The notes: a model not told the origin generated them from the letters alone. A stretch of 64,000 bases of DNA from Cantharellus purpuraceus (GCA_025174535.1 JALBUN010000018.1:939001-1003000); one strand, 5' to 3'. Positions 20,779-33,940 are shown, counted from the first letter of the stretch. A program made the numbers and translations.

Positions 20779-22721
20779 TCACACGTCCCCGCCACCCCGC
20801 CGGCGCAGCGGTAACGAAATCCACGGCCGCAATCCCCTGGGTCCCGAGCCTGCCGATAAACCCACCTTGCGTATCTTGGCCAATCTGTGACATCCAAAAA
20901 ATGAAATGAAATGACACCAAAAAGCACACGTTCAATGTTTGACACAACGCCTATATCAAACACCCCACCCACCTTCGCAACCCGGTCCATGTGACAAGAG
21001 CGGTGATGAATGCCGCGGCGCCAGACATGACGACGAACGCGTACGGGTTCTCTTCCAGATGCGATTGCAGCTTCCCAGGGACACGTCACGTCAACACAGC
21101 TACGCACGCACGCAGCACATTGAACACCCACATTCATCCCAAACAACCCCGCAACTAGCGCCCCTATTCCTACGCCCATGGTCCCAATGGACACCTTCAA
21201 GTCAAGCGCCAGCAACGCATTCCGGTTCGAATCCAAAATCAACTCCACAATCTCTTGCGTCGATTGCACGTTACTCTCAATGGAAAGGGCACTTTAGCAA
21301 TCGTCAGCCCACACTGACTTCGTTACTCACTGCAATTGTCTCGGCCTCGTTAACGATTTCTTCCACTTGCTTCGCGAAGGACTCGAGAAGGACCTCCAGA
21401 TCTTCGTGATCGTTCAGGGCGCGTGGCTTGTTGGCTCTCTTGTCACTCAAATACATGGCAGCCAGATCCTCGTCTGATGACGATCAGAAAGCAAATACCA
21501 GGGATCGGGGAGAAGCGCACCTTGCTCTAGAACTTCTTCGAGGGCTTCTTCGATCTATAAGCGAAAGCAAGGGTAAGAACTCCAACAACGTCGGCGCACG
21601 ACGACACACACAAGTTTTGCTCTATTCTGAAACGCCCCGAGCCTCCGTGAATAGTGCAGTAAGCGCTTGAATTTGTCGCGGTCAATATCATCTTCGAGCT
21701 CGGCGAGCAAGCCGCCAATGAGATTGCGCATGAACACCATCTCGGCTTCCAATGCGCTAAGGACAGACACAAAAATGGATTCAAGCGCCCGGAATTCGTA
21801 TGGAAGTCCGCCTTTTGTTTTCAAATTATGCTGTGTCATGGGATTGAGTGACGAGGACATGCTGCACCATAATGTGAGTTACCTCCAAGTGATAAAGGAA
21901 AATGGACTGTAGCCGGGAGTCTGGGGAACCATAAGTGTCGAATAGGATGACGGCGTCCGCTTTTATTAGCGCGCGGATGTGAAGGACATTAACCTAGAAG
22001 GAACAGCAAGTAAGTTTGGAACCTGTCAGATAGGCACGCGGGGAACCACACCAGGATAGCCTCCCTCCTTGCCAGGATCGTGGGCACCAAGTTGGGTATT
22101 CGAGAGTCAATCTTACGCAAGTCACGCGGCTATGAAATCTTTAGTCTGGGAAGCATCAGACCAGAACCGAGCCAATCACACAGACGTTTAGGCGGTGTTC
22201 AACACACATGTCCGACTTCTTGAATTGTCCAGAGATGGTCTTTACAACACCTAATTGCGCGCCCTCAAGAGCCCGTTAGTATGAAAAGTCGCCGGAAACA
22301 TTATCCTGTACCTTCAACGTCCAATATAGTGCCTACGGGCGGACCATCCGTCAGACAGGCTCCATAAATTCGGTTTAGGCTTACAGCGCAGCATCAGCTC
22401 TGCTGGTGGTTGCCGACCACCCCTCAGCACCTTTTCCAGAATGGCAGTTCTAATGGCCTCTTCTCCTTGCGACATACCATCGAGAGGATCCTGAGTCCGA
22501 GAAAATAAGTTCAGACGAGCCGCCCAGGACATCTGACTCGCAGTGAGCGTGTTGAGAGTGGAGCTTCGAGCATACGGACGTTGTGCAGGGCGAGCGTCAG
22601 ATAAATAGTGCCTCCATTTTGACCTCGGAGACCTGCACGAAGAGCAAGCGCCGTGCGATGGCAAGCGTGGATGAAGACGGAAAGGAGGAATGAGATTAAG
22701 ACATTGGAGGGAGCGTTTCAT
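20779..22721 (-). CDS. MRS2: MRS2/LPE10-type mitochondrial inner-membrane Mg2+ channel
   Basis: About ten exons on the minus strand join without a frame break. The start chosen is the ATG at 22721 (MKRSLQCLNL), which begins an Arg/Ser-rich leader fit for mitochondrial import. Then come PPAELMLRC joined to TILDVEG, FKKSDMCVEHRLN, PRDLRKIDSRIPNLVPTIL, ILVNVLHIRALIKADAVILF, GGLPYEFRALESIFVSVLSA, a long coiled-coil part (LLAELEDDIDRDKFKRLL, VEEIVNEAETIA), and the first membrane helix ending in the diagnostic GMN (21132-21140). The next exon gives the acidic loop HLEENPYAF and the second helix (AAAFITALVTWTGL), then a basic tail with RLAKIRKVGLS. CorA/MRS2 proteins form pentameric Mg2+ channels. 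The tail after VGLS is somewhat long, Arg- and Gly-rich and ends RRRGGDV. Confidence 0.93.
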
Positions 22722-23293
22722 ACCATGCAAGAGAAAAAGACCAACGTCCGCGGTGGTCGAACCAGCAGCGCGGAAAGTGTGACAGCAACGGCGTGACAGT
22801 CCCTCCACTAAAGCAGTGGCATCCAAAATATACAATGAACGTGATGTAAGAATATCTAGACTAAATCTTATCTAGATTCTGGGAGAGGTATCATTATTAA
22901 GTATTTAATTTCTGGGGGCTTCTTGGTTGAACCCAAAGTCACAAGGAACCAACATCAAGTCGGCTTTCTGAAGGGAATAGTAGCGGCCGAAATTAGATGC
23001 AGGAGGTTGACCGGGATACCTGGCAGTCGCCAGAGAGACTTCTGTTGTAAGTGTTCTAACACGTTGACCGCAGGCTACACGGATCAGGTGACTGGTTGGA
23101 AAGGTCACATGGACCATGCAACCCTCTCATGGTGCACCATTAAGATGCTCAAAGCTCACAAGTCGGCAAGCCCCGTGCCCACGAATGTATCCCCGTCTAT
23201 CAGTTTACCACGCGCGTCTGACTAGAAAAACTTGGCTCTTTACTGCTCTCTTCTCGCACCTCTTGGCCATATCATGTCGCTCTTGCTCCACTC
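22722..23293. other. Divergent intergenic region
   Basis: It lies between the minus-strand MRS2-type gene and the plus-strand nucleotidyltransferase-like gene and must hold both promoters. No clear TATA pair or ORF with recognisable similarity was seen. Confidence 0.45.
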
Positions 23294-24060
23294 ATGAGCT
23301 CCTCGTCGACTAGTAGCCGTTTATCTCAAGCTGCTGCCGCCTTGTCAGCAATCCTACAAGCAAATCACATCGGGCATGCGTTCCATGGGGGGCTCCTCAC
23401 CGTCGTACTAGGCTCCCCCAGAGCGTCTGAGGTACGCACGTCGGTGGGTGCTCACTGGACATTTGCTCATGATACCTCTTGCACACCACCAGGAGTTGTT
23501 CTGCATCGTCGAAGCGAGTGGAACCACCCACCCTTTCCGACGGGTACGCCAAGCTCTTGCAGGAAACGAAAATCTTACCGCAACCCTGATCGGTTGGAGC
23601 AACAGGCAAGCCGTATCGCACCGCTGTCCTAGCATATAGTCCTGACCACAGCACAGATTATATGTGACATATCACGAACCAATACCCGCCATACAGTTAG
23701 AAGTTTTGCCAGCGGGTGAAGAAGGCCCACGACGTCTTGACGCGTCGCGAGTCATGATGTTGAATCATGTGCCATTTCTCAACGTAACTGAATTCCTGCG
23801 CGCCAAGATGAAGGCCTGGATAAGGTTGGCAATATGCTCTGCTCTGATCTGATCGGGACATGTTTTGACGCGTACACTTATCTTCGAATATCAGTCGCAG
23901 GTCCCAAGACGATGCGGAACATGTTGTTTTCGTCTTGACGCGCTTTTGGGCACAAGTGGATATCAATAGGATACAAGAAGACGATATGGATCGGTTTGTC
24001 GCACAATTACCTGCCGCCGCTCCCGCCTGGAAGGCGATCAAACGGCGATATGGACAATGA
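23294..24060 (+). CDS. Small nucleotidyltransferase-like protein, function unknown
   Basis: Four exons (23294-23431, 23493-23605, 23657-23824, 23895-24060) give one 194-aa frame. The intron 23606-23656 starts with GC in the context CAACAG/GCAAGC, the usual form of a GC-AG donor. The protein reads MSSSSTSSRLSQAA, then HAFHGGLLTVVLGSPRAS and LFCIVE, which has the layout of a nucleotidyltransferase fold (helix, strand, Gly-rich turn, Arg, strand with acidic end) though the acidic pair normally binding metal is not evident. Then come FRRVRQAL, EVLPAGEEGPRRLDASRVMM, FLNVTEFLRAKMKAW, DDAEHVVFVLTRFWAQVD and a C-terminal AWKAIKRRYGQ. The segment order resembles minimal nucleotidyltransferase-like proteins found widely in fungi. 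Activity is not implied. Confidence 0.8.
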
Positions 24061-27000
24061 AATGTGTAGTCTAGGGGTGAAGGGTTATCTCAAAATATCT
24101 GAAAGCGTAGTGAATGCTAGTCATTGCTCTCGCTCAAGATGCATTCCTAGTGCTGCATTAGTGTAACGAGAAAATGGCAAACAAGTATGGAAAAGCCGTG
24201 GAGTAGACATTACCCTGCATTGCCGAGATAAAAATCCACGTTTAAGTTCGGTGCCTCCGCAGCCGAATAGTGACGAATCAGTCTTTGACGGCGCTGCCTT
24301 TAGAAGTCAGAGTCTCTGTTCGTATTAGGATGTGGTGTGTAAGGTACTTATTTTACGCGTGACATAACAGGAGAAACATACACGTGTTGGGCGCCGTACA
24401 TGATTGTCCCATCGCGGATACTAATTGAATCTCATCCATCGAACCATACAGAGTCGATGGTCCCGCTACGGCCGGCGAATGCCTTCAGTGCCATCCAAAG
24501 AACCGCCACAATGACGACTTCCTCCCCCGCTCAAGATGAACGTACCGACGAAGAAATGGGCTACTTGACCCCATATAGTGCTTTCCCCTCCGTCACTTGA
24601 AGCGAATCCGGATGGAGCCGGCAATTCTATGCGGCGGCATCGCAGACATATGCTTCGTTGTGGGAAGGCACAGCGCAATATGATGCGGGAGGATCCCATA
24701 CCCGAGTACGCTATGGCCATGGAGTTGGTGAAAGACTAGACAGCTCGGAGGGTCCCTCGCGATGAGGAAGGCCGGCCAGCGGAAAACAATAAACAACTGA
24801 GAACCAATGAGATGAAGGGATTCTCGAGAAGGCAGGTTCGGCTGTGCTGTCCGGTTTTCGCCATCTTGCACCTCGTGGCCGCGCTTGGGCACGGACGCTC
24901 GGTGAGGCCAAGGAGGATGTCATCTACAACACCCTTGACGCAATGCCATCCATACGGGTATCGGTTAGCATGCATTGGGAGTACCAGATGATCCATAATA
25001 ATGAGGAACGATCCGATGACGCCTTGGGGCACTCATCCGATGTCGATTAACCAAATATACATTTTCTCCCCTTGTCCAATCAACTCAGCGGCGACCGCGC
25101 CTAGAAGGGCGTGAGATGCCATAAGCATCTCTGTGGGGAAGAGCGTCCAACAGGAAGGGGTCGAAGCGTGAGAATTTGCCAAGGGTGCTCTTGTCTCCCT
25201 CTTACATCATGTGCAATGCCTTAGCCAGCTGCCCCGCAGTCGGACGGGACCACATTGACCCTTTTTTTCCACGATAAAAGACTCGAGATAGAAAAGTCCC
25301 CCGATTGTCCGAACGAAGTTTAGAAACGCAAGTCATGGGGTGAGTCTTTCCCCTGAATATGTAACTTCGCATCTGTGTCTCTGTTTAGTATTTCTCATTG
25401 AATAATCATTTCCAATAACCTACTTACATTTCCAGGAGTAATCTATGCCTAGATCGTAGCATGTCACCCAGCATGTTAGACAAATATGCGTTTTCCGAGG
25501 CCCGTTTGATTCAAGTCTTTGTCATTTGACTCAAGCTATTGATTGGGACTTTCCCAACCTTCGTTACCTCTTTTACTATTCGGGCCAAGTTCTCGATGTC
25601 GTTACAATATTCTGTGAGTCTCACAAGTCTCATCAGTGGCGCAACAAACGTCGCTAGTCCAGACTTCCGGAAGAATGTTGGCTAATAAAAATGCAACTCT
25701 TCAGATGGCTTACCAACATGCCGTGCGGCATCAAGAAGAGCAACTTTAAGGTATTTTTCTGCTGGCTCTCGCAACCTCACGCTGCATTGAAGCCAGCGAA
25801 AGGCGCCTGTGACTTGCAAAGTGTGATGGTGAGCATGTTCGCCCGCGCGACCGCCTCGAACGACGCTCATACAAGAGGAAAAGTGGTTGGAACTTACCAC
25901 CAAGCCAGCCAAGTGTATATAGACGTCGAACCAGGCAGAATTGCGCAGGAGGGCTGCATCACGTGACCGTATCTCTTTGCTCGGTGATAAGGAAGAGAAA
26001 CCAACGGAAAGAACCCGCAAATCTCTCCACACTAGCGCTATGGCAATGTGTTGCTGGCCGCGGCCTCGATTCGGCTCTATCTAAGCGCTCTGAGATTATC
26101 ATGGCATCCAGGACTTGTATCATCTTTCTCGTATCCCGTCCTCCCTCTGGATATTAATGGTACCCCGAATTCCGTTATATCCATGAGATTTTCCATGTGG
26201 CACTGGCCTTTTTTGTTGAATTTCCTGGACGCCGATAATTCTCAAACGTCCAGCGCAGCATGTTTTCCGTTCCCCACATCCATATCTCTATCGGCGCCTG
26301 TCTTGGAACCGCTAGAGTTTCCTTTAACTCATTGGCAAGGGACATTAATGAAAGTCAATTCCGATCAAGTTGTGCTAATCGGGGGGAAATTAACGTTGCA
26401 GAGTTAAAAGTATATATGATCACTGCATCTAATCACTGGCAACTCGTGAACGCACTAATAAGTCGCCTTCTTCCCTTCGTTCGTAAGATGGCTCATTGAT
26501 CTGGACGGGTCAGAATTAACGTTTTCTGCTTCTCAGGTCAGGCTTTGCGCCAGTTCACTCAGCCTGCATATTTTGCAATGGAACTAGATTCGTGTTGTGT
26601 AATGGCGCAATTAGCACTTCGTATGGTGCAAGCTACTTCTTGACGGACAATGACGTTGGTGTCTGGCACAGATCCACCTTCCTATCTATGGTGCACACAA
26701 TAATTCCAAAAGTGTTTAATGATCAGGCCCAATCAGCCATCGGCCGGATGCTACCATTACAATGTGTTGACCTGCACGTGCACACCATCTGTCATTGACA
26801 GTATGTACCTCTCTCTGATTAGCAATGAAAGAATCGCATCGCTTTCACTACGTATGGCCTAGGTGCACAGGTGGCGGCACGTAATAACTCAGTCGAAGCT
26901 GCGAACCAACAAATGATCTGTTGTGTGCTGCAAACCCACAAACCGTTGCTGTATCATTGACGCATATGTGTTTATGACTCGGATGGTTCCTGATTCCGTT

Positions 27001-29949
27001 CCCTTTGAACGTCCTGCTCAGCATTTTCACCTAGAGCCGCACGCGTATGTACGGAACAGCACAGCAATGCATGTATGAAAGCTACAGTGATGTTCCATGC
27101 AGTATCCCGGAAACCACATTAACTCCGATCACTTATGAAGCCGAGGATTCCCGATATTCGACAAGCTAATTGCCAAGCTGCGTACGAGAGGTGGCACCGG
27201 ATGATGCCTATTCACGTTGATGAAGGCTGCATGTACGTCTTGTTCCACTCTGAATAGGTACACTGCCACTGAAAAGCGCAGCATCTTGCCTGCATAGCTC
27301 GGGTGTTTTGACTTGATTCAAGGTTCGTCGTTCGTCGATCATATCGTGAAGAGACGTTATGATGCCCCGAAAAGGCTGATATGTTGTGAGAATAGTGCCG
27401 TCTTTCCATGTGCAGGCGAACACATGTTTGAAAGGATACTTGCATGTGGACGCCGCGTGGCCTAGGCGTAAACTGGACAGCAGCAAGCCAGATCGAGGGG
27501 GTGTGGGAAGCTTCCGTGGCACGGTCGCCTAGAGTAATTTCACTTTGTCGTGACAATGATGAGCCAATGCTGATGGAAACTGCGATGAGCTAAGGTACCA
27601 GCCGTGAGAAGTCGTCCAGAACCCCATTACATCCTATGATGCAGCAAAACGAACTCACACAGATGTCAACGGCATCACGTTCGTTCTTCTCCCTCTTCCG
27701 CCCGCTCCTCACTTCGCTAGAAAGTTTAGCCTTCCCATACGCAAGCCGATGGTTGTTTTGACTTGCCAACAAGGTTTGAGCATTTCCAAGTCCCGCTTTT
27801 CACGAACTATGGTGCTCATGGCCAGTGCCCAGTGGGTGGAAAGCCTCACGGGCATGTGTTAGTGACCAGCCAGCCTCGCAAAGGTTGATCGGCTCTGAAA
27901 ATCAGGGCTGTCACTCTAATAACCAGTCTTCGTGACCCATTCTCGGGGCCAACAACCTTCGAGCTTCCCTTGACTCGGCTGTTCTAAAGTATTGGGTGAG
28001 GAGCGCCGTGGCTCGTATTTGCCTTGGAATATTGGCAATGGAAGTGGAGGATCCAAGACAATGGGCAGGGGCGGTAAGAAGAGACAATGGGCACGAAGTT
28101 GTCAAATTGAAAACAAGTCGAAGGTGGGAGGAGTTGGATATATGTACAATCGATCCTGTAGAAACGACCTTTAGAATCACTGCATTACCAGTCACCTACT
28201 AGTGGTTTGAATAGGTCTTGTCATTCTATATGGTCTTCGAAGGTGAAACCTCTCACGTTGCATAATTGGAACAAGACTGACCGAGGCATCTGAGGAGAAA
28301 CAGTTTGTGGGTATAACATGAACAATGGTTCAGTCTGATATCGGTGGGTTGACACAGCCAACCTCCTTTAGTGGCCATTTGAAGCGAAGGCGTTTATGTC
28401 CTGCGAGCTCCAAGTCAGTGGAACAAGTCTGACCAGGGGGTCCTGGAGAAACCCCTGCGGTCTGCAAGTATAACGTGTTATGGTTTTAATATTTAATCTG
28501 TTAGGAGTGCTTGATAAAGAGCGCTCACTGAGTACTGAGGCCTGACCCGCTGTGCACTGATGGACCCTTGAATCTTCATGTCCCGGCCGCGACGCCTCAC
28601 TGGTGATTTCCACTTGACTTCAGCTGCACTGACAGACGCATGTCACCCACCAACCTGTCGTCGTACCAGTAATCCTCGTGACCGTTGCACAATATGTCTT
28701 CGGTAGTTCTTCGGCAATTGAAGCGGATTTTCTGCACTCGGCGACTCCTCGGTACCATAGGGATACCATCTAACATCAAGTCCGTACTTCCTGAGTCGCC
28801 CTCAACCCCTTCATGCCCTTTGAAAACAGAGGCACGAAGCTGGATTAGGTACGATTTGTATCGCAATAGCGGGACTATGACCGTTACCCGAGAACAATCC
28901 GTGACTCCATCAGTGGCCCTTTTTTTTTTCAGGCAATTACAGTGATCCAAACCTATCCACCGATTCGACAAGTGCATGGCTGGTGGAAGACATAGGATGG
29001 CCTAGGCGAGACCCTACGAGACAGCGAATAAGTCACGAGAGTCGACGTTTGGATTCAATTTTGTTTGTTTCGGCGCAATATAGATGAGTACGAAAAACAT
29101 CAGAACTGTAGGCATGCACATATATTTTGATACCAGCAACAATATAACATATTTCATGAATGCTCTCACTGAGTGAAAGTGTATTATCTTAGTACCTGTT
29201 GCCAGGCGTGACGAACATGTATATAGCCCCCACCAACGGGACACCAGCATGATGTGCGCACTTGCAGTTGGGACATCCAAATTTCACTTGCTCCACACTC
29301 GACGATTACTAGTTCGGCTTGGCATCATCCCTCTTACCACATCCTCCTGGCTCTAGCGATCTCAAACCACTTATATGGCTTACTCTCAAAAATTGATCAT
29401 ATAAGTTACAAGAGCTTGATATTGAAAGTTTAATTATATGTGAGCAAGGGTTATTACGCTGATCTTCAAAGCAACCGGCGGATGCCCACCGTATACGACA
29501 TGCACTAGCACTAGCTTGCCACAGTCCGTCGTTATTATCCACGCCAAGTGATCGTATTTATTGCGGCTTTCAAACGTCAAAATGCGTTAGAAAAACAAGA
29601 AACAATCTGTGAGAGGTGAAGTCTGATCAGCCTTCTGAGTCTGCAAATTTACAATTCCAGATACATGACATGGCAAGGGTCTCTGAACGCCCACGCCCCC
29701 CTGATATTTCATGGTGTATGAATGAATCACACCCGTATGACAAGGATGATATTCGTGCAAAAATAAGCTATTTTTGGCACAAAACTGATGGAGACATATG
29801 GTTGCATTCCGTCCGCCACCATTTCCTTAAAGGATGGAACAGGGTAACAAGCTTCACGCCAGGTTTGGGGTGCAACGAATGAGCTGTCCTTTATTGTCAG
29901 AAACCATACGATACACCACTGACACACGTGCAAATTAATACCAGTGAAT
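24061..29949. other. Gene-poor region of about 5.9 kb
   Basis: No exon chain with recognisable similarity was found on either strand. Open stretches that look a little protein-like are 24,466-25,032 (minus, hydrophobic), 25,682-26,032 (minus), 26,048-26,407 (plus), 27,930-28,202 (plus, with VARICLGILAMEVEDPRQW) and 28,597-28,977 (minus). None could be joined to neighbours with consistent splice phases. They may be relics or lineage-specific genes. No repeat structure was obvious. Confidence 0.35.
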
Positions 29950-30150
29950 TGGGTGGCGAGCCGGCCCGTCGAATGTCTCAGAGACTCTCCTACTAGTGCT
30001 ACTTGAAAAACCTTCTGGGAAATTGTACCGAGCTAAAGCCCGGACACTCCTCGGCGCCATAGAGCGTCACCAGATTCCCACCTCCGAAGAGATGCCCGTC
30101 CTTGACGACTTCGAGACTATGGAATACCCATTAGTTCCACAGAGTAAGTA
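29950..30150 (+). CDS. Orphan exon-like open frame upstream of cel7
   Basis: A frame open after a TGA near 29,948 runs to a TAG at 30150. It reads helix-like protein: ETLLLVLLEKPSGKLYRA, then KARTLLGAIERHQIPTSEE and MPVLDDFETMEYPLVPQSK. The composition (few rare residues, Leu/Glu/Lys rich) suggests real coding sequence, perhaps the last exon of a gene whose upstream exons were not found between 29,616 and 29,950. It ends about 110 bases before the cel7 ATG. Function unknown. Confidence 0.35.
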
Positions 30151-30203
30151 GTCTCGCTTCAGAGAAGTGTTTTAGCTACCAAAAATTTATCCGCATTATG
30201 CTG

Positions 30204-30211
30204 GTATATAA
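30204..30211 (+). promoter_or_regulatory. TATA box of the cellobiohydrolase gene
   Basis: TATATAAA lies 58 bases before the ATG at 30262. The bases before the ATG (CATACAAC) are a normal fungal start context. Confidence 0.7.
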
Positions 30212-30261
30212 ACTGTATTGCATTCCTCACAATCCGCATCGGTCCAACCTAGTCATACAAC

Positions 30262-31686
30262 ATGTTCAACGCGGTCGCTCTCCTCTCTTTCTCTCTCCTC
30301 GCCGTAGTATGCGGCCAGCAAGTGGGCACACAGATGGCAGAAAACCACCCTAAACTCAGCGTGCAGCAATGCACCAAGGGCGGTAGCTGCCAAGCCATCG
30401 CTGCATCCGTTGTGCTAGATGCAAACTGGCGCTGGCTCCACCAGACGAGTAGTACCACGAATTGCTACACTGGCAATACCTGGAACACGGCTCTTTGCCC
30501 CGACGGCGTAACCTGCGCACAGAACTGTGCGTTAGACGGCGCCGACTACGCCGGCACATACGGTATCACGACCGCCAACGACGCGCTCACCCTCAAATTC
30601 GTAACCTTTGCCCAGCAGAAAAACATTGGCTCACGAGTGTACCTCTTAGCCAACGACAACACTTACCAGATGTTCCACCTCAAGAACCAAGAGTTCACCT
30701 TCGATGTCGACGTCTCCAACCTTCCCTGTGGTCTCAATGGCGCTCTCTACTTTGCGGAGATGGACGCAGATGGCGGTCTCTCCAAGTTCTCCGGTAATAA
30801 GGCCGGTGCCAAGTACGGCACTGGCTACTGTGATTCGCAGTGCCCACATGACATCAAGTTCATCAACGGCGAGGTAGGAATTCGAGTTTTGCCTTGTTAG
30901 ATTTCCAACTCATGCATTTCATGACTATAGGCTAACGTTCTTGGGTGGACACCGTCTCCCAATGACACGAATGCCGGAACTGGAATGTACGGGACATGCT
31001 GCAACGAAATGGACATCTGGGAGGCCAATTCCCAAGCTACGGCAGTTACTCCTCACGTCTGTACCGTCCAAGGTCAAACTCGCTGCTCGGGTAATGCTTG
31101 CGGTGATGGAGCTAACAGGTACGGCGGAGTGTGCGACAAGGACGGCTGCGACTTCAATCCGTTCCGCATGGGCGACCAGACGCTGTTTGGCAATGGCAAG
31201 ACAGTCGATACCACGTCCAAATTTACCGTCGTGACCCAATTCCTTACCTCTGACAACACTACCACCGGCACTCTGTCCGAGATCCGGCGCATATATGTGC
31301 AGAACGGCAAGGTTATCCAGAACTCCAAGGTCAACATCCCCAATATGCAGGCGTACGATTCGATCACCGATTCCTTCTGCAACGCCCAAAAGACCGCCTT
31401 CGGCGACACCAACTCCTTCGAGAGTAGGGGTGGGCTCGCACCCATGGGAAACGCGTTTCAGCAGGGCATGGTGTTGGTGATGAGCTTGTGGGATGACCAT
31501 GCCGCCAACATGCTGTGGTTGGACAGTGACTACCCCGTTGGCAGGGCCGCTACCACTCCCGGCGTCGCACGTGGACCATGTGCCCCCTCATCGGGCGTGC
31601 CCAACCAGGTCGAGTCGCAGAGCCCGGGTGCTTCCGTCACATTCTCCAACATCAAATTCGGTGACCTCGGCTCAACATTTGCTTGA
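30262..31686 (+). CDS. cel7: GH7 cellobiohydrolase, catalytic domain only
   Basis: Two exons (30262-30873 and 30931-31686, intron 57 bases) give 455 aa. A signal peptide ([18 protein letters not shown]) precedes [19 protein letters not shown], the usual mature start of fungal GH7 enzymes. The catalytic motif NEMDIWEAN holds the nucleophile Glu (codon 31006-31008), the Asp, and the acid/base Glu (31021-31023). [12 protein letters not shown] and [21 protein letters not shown] are the cellobiohydrolase rather than endoglucanase form of the active-site region. The protein ends [12 protein letters not shown], so the linker and family 1 carbohydrate-binding module of two-domain Cel7 enzymes are absent; many Agaricomycetes encode such short forms. 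It acts outside the cell, releasing cellobiose from cellulose chain ends. Probably induced on cellulose, but no regulator site was confirmed. Confidence 0.96.
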
Positions 31687-33940
31687 TAACTGTGTTTGGA
31701 GAGTCATGTGATGACAGGTCGGACTTGGGGTATGTCTTGTAAAATTCAGATCTTGTAAAACAGGCTCGCTTCAATGGTAGTCGTTAATGGTTTCCATTCT
31801 TCTATGCAAGGATATTTCTTCCGTCTCTTGTATGCCGGCTCTAAGCCATCCGTAACATCAAGGTATAAGTGACGGAAGACCAATGGACGTAGCCATTGGT
31901 GTATGGTTTCCGCTAGATGGCTACCAGGAGTGACAGCCCATATGGTATTGCTGTACCATGAACAAGGCATGCGCTGATATCGGTAATAGAATCAAGGCGA
32001 GGAGAGTTGTGCTGCGATTGATCACTAGCATAGCATTAGGGGATGATGTTGACAGCCCCAGAACCGCTAATAGATCCCTTCTATACACGTTCAGATATGA
32101 GCGAATGCGGCTGCTCAAGCCAAGGGGGTAACATCCTAAGTGAGGGCCAAGGGAATTGGTTCAAATTGTACGAGTTGTACAACCACATATCCATTGACAC
32201 CGTAAGGGACATGTAAGGGACATTGGCAACATTACTGTGGCTCCTCAGTATTGATTTGTCGATAGCGACGAGTTGGGTAAGAGGGTGAAAAGTCTAGACC
32301 ACATCAGTGTCAGCAGCTTATTTGAAACGACAAGAGGAGAAGAGGTACGTACTGTGACATCAAGTGCGTGTTCGGTACGCCTCGCGAGGAGAGTCTTTTC
32401 AGGGGAATGAAGCGCAATGAGTTTGAGGATATAACCCGCGCGTCCATTGCGCTAGAACATGGGATGGTTGATCATATACCTATAATTTTCAGGGTTTGCT
32501 CCCAGTATCAAGTGCTTGAGCGGTTCAAATGATCTGCAACATTGACTTGGTCCATGAGGATGGCACTCGGAAAGCGGAATAACATGTTTACATAAGCAGT
32601 CTTTCTCAGCTTCATCAGCGAGTTTCGACTGTCCTACTCACATTTTGCATGTACTACTATCTGCCTTGGAGATGCTTGATCCCCACCATGATGGCAGCCA
32701 GATGCGGATGAATCAGAGAGTATCAAGTAAGCGGTGGCTAGAGTGTGGGCCAATGCGGTGCACCCTGTGGTGGATCGTACCTGTTGTATCCGGACTTGGG
32801 TCATGGGACAAAAGAAAGAGCAACTCACAGGGCTACTGCCACGAGATAGGTGGCTCCTTCGCATTTCAGGGTCCCCATTCTCTTTTGCTCCTGCTTGACA
32901 TTCTTCGCAGGGGCGTCGGAGGCTACCCTTGACACTGTCCTTGGCGTGCTGGAGCCAGGTTCGATATGCCTCAGAACAGTGGCAGTACTTCTTATAGCAC
33001 TTGCTATATCAATGCCCCTTCTCGAGGACATAGTCTCCCCCTCACGTCACTGGCAATATGAAACCCGAAGCGCGTAGCAGCCAGCCAGGCCTGCCTGTTC
33101 ATATCGCCTATGTCACCTTGCGTTAGCTGACATCCTCTATGCCTCTTATGCAACACTGAATCCATTCAAGTTTTAATCAACCACTAAGGACAGTCCAAAT
33201 AGGGGCAAAGCTCTGAAGCCAGAACTTGGAACGACAGTGGGAGGCGTAATGATAAAACGACGTTATATTCAGACTGGCAAGCGGCTGACCTATAGCTGCT
33301 TGATGCACTGTCTTGCATATCAAGCATACTGCATGCTTGGATACCAGCATTCAGACCAGCGCTAGGCATTACACGGTATGCTCACGGGTCAACCTCGTCT
33401 TTTTTCTTGACAAGAGTGCACTTTGCGGCTGGGAAACTTGATTTCATGTGCAGTGCTTTTGGCGGCGACATGTGGCCGCGAAGCTCCTAAACCAACATGT
33501 CGCACGTGCTCTCCCTCCTTGCTGTCCAGAGTTGTATCTATAGGGAAGATCGACCAGTTCACTACCCTAGCATAGCTTCTTTGTTGTACTCCTAAATCAT
33601 GCCGACCCGCTGTCCACTCGGCTGCCCAAACCTTCGTCTTTATTTACACACTCTTAGGGCTCTGTTACCGTATACATTTGTGTATTAATTCGAGTTCCCA
33701 CAAGTCTGTTGCGTAATATAATGTGGTTTAATGAAAGAGGCTGAACGTGCGTCAAAAAGGGCTTTCGCGCGACTGTGTCCGGCCGTGTCCCGACCACCAC
33801 CACTGGCTCAGTACACGTCCACTCTTAAGACTCCTCTAGCCACCTAGTAGCTTCTCCATCAACCAATCCAGCGTCGTATAGCTGCGCCGACAAATATCCA
33901 GCTTCCCAGGCGACCCTAACCTATTCGCACCACGACCGCC
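31687..33940. other. Intergenic region, one weak ORF
   Basis: No conserved gene. On the minus strand, from 33031 down to about 32,830, an ATG opens a basic 68-codon frame (MSSRRGIDIASAIRS, then LKCEGATYLVAVA) that ends at a possible GTGAGT donor. No convincing second exon was found. Confidence 0.35.

Noticed and set aside
21221..21233. GGTTCGAATCC, a perfect tRNA B-box-like sequence.
   Set aside because: No stem of five pairs surrounds the loop and no acceptor or D arm is present. The bases are the antisense of coding sequence (LDSNRNAL) in the MRS2-type gene.
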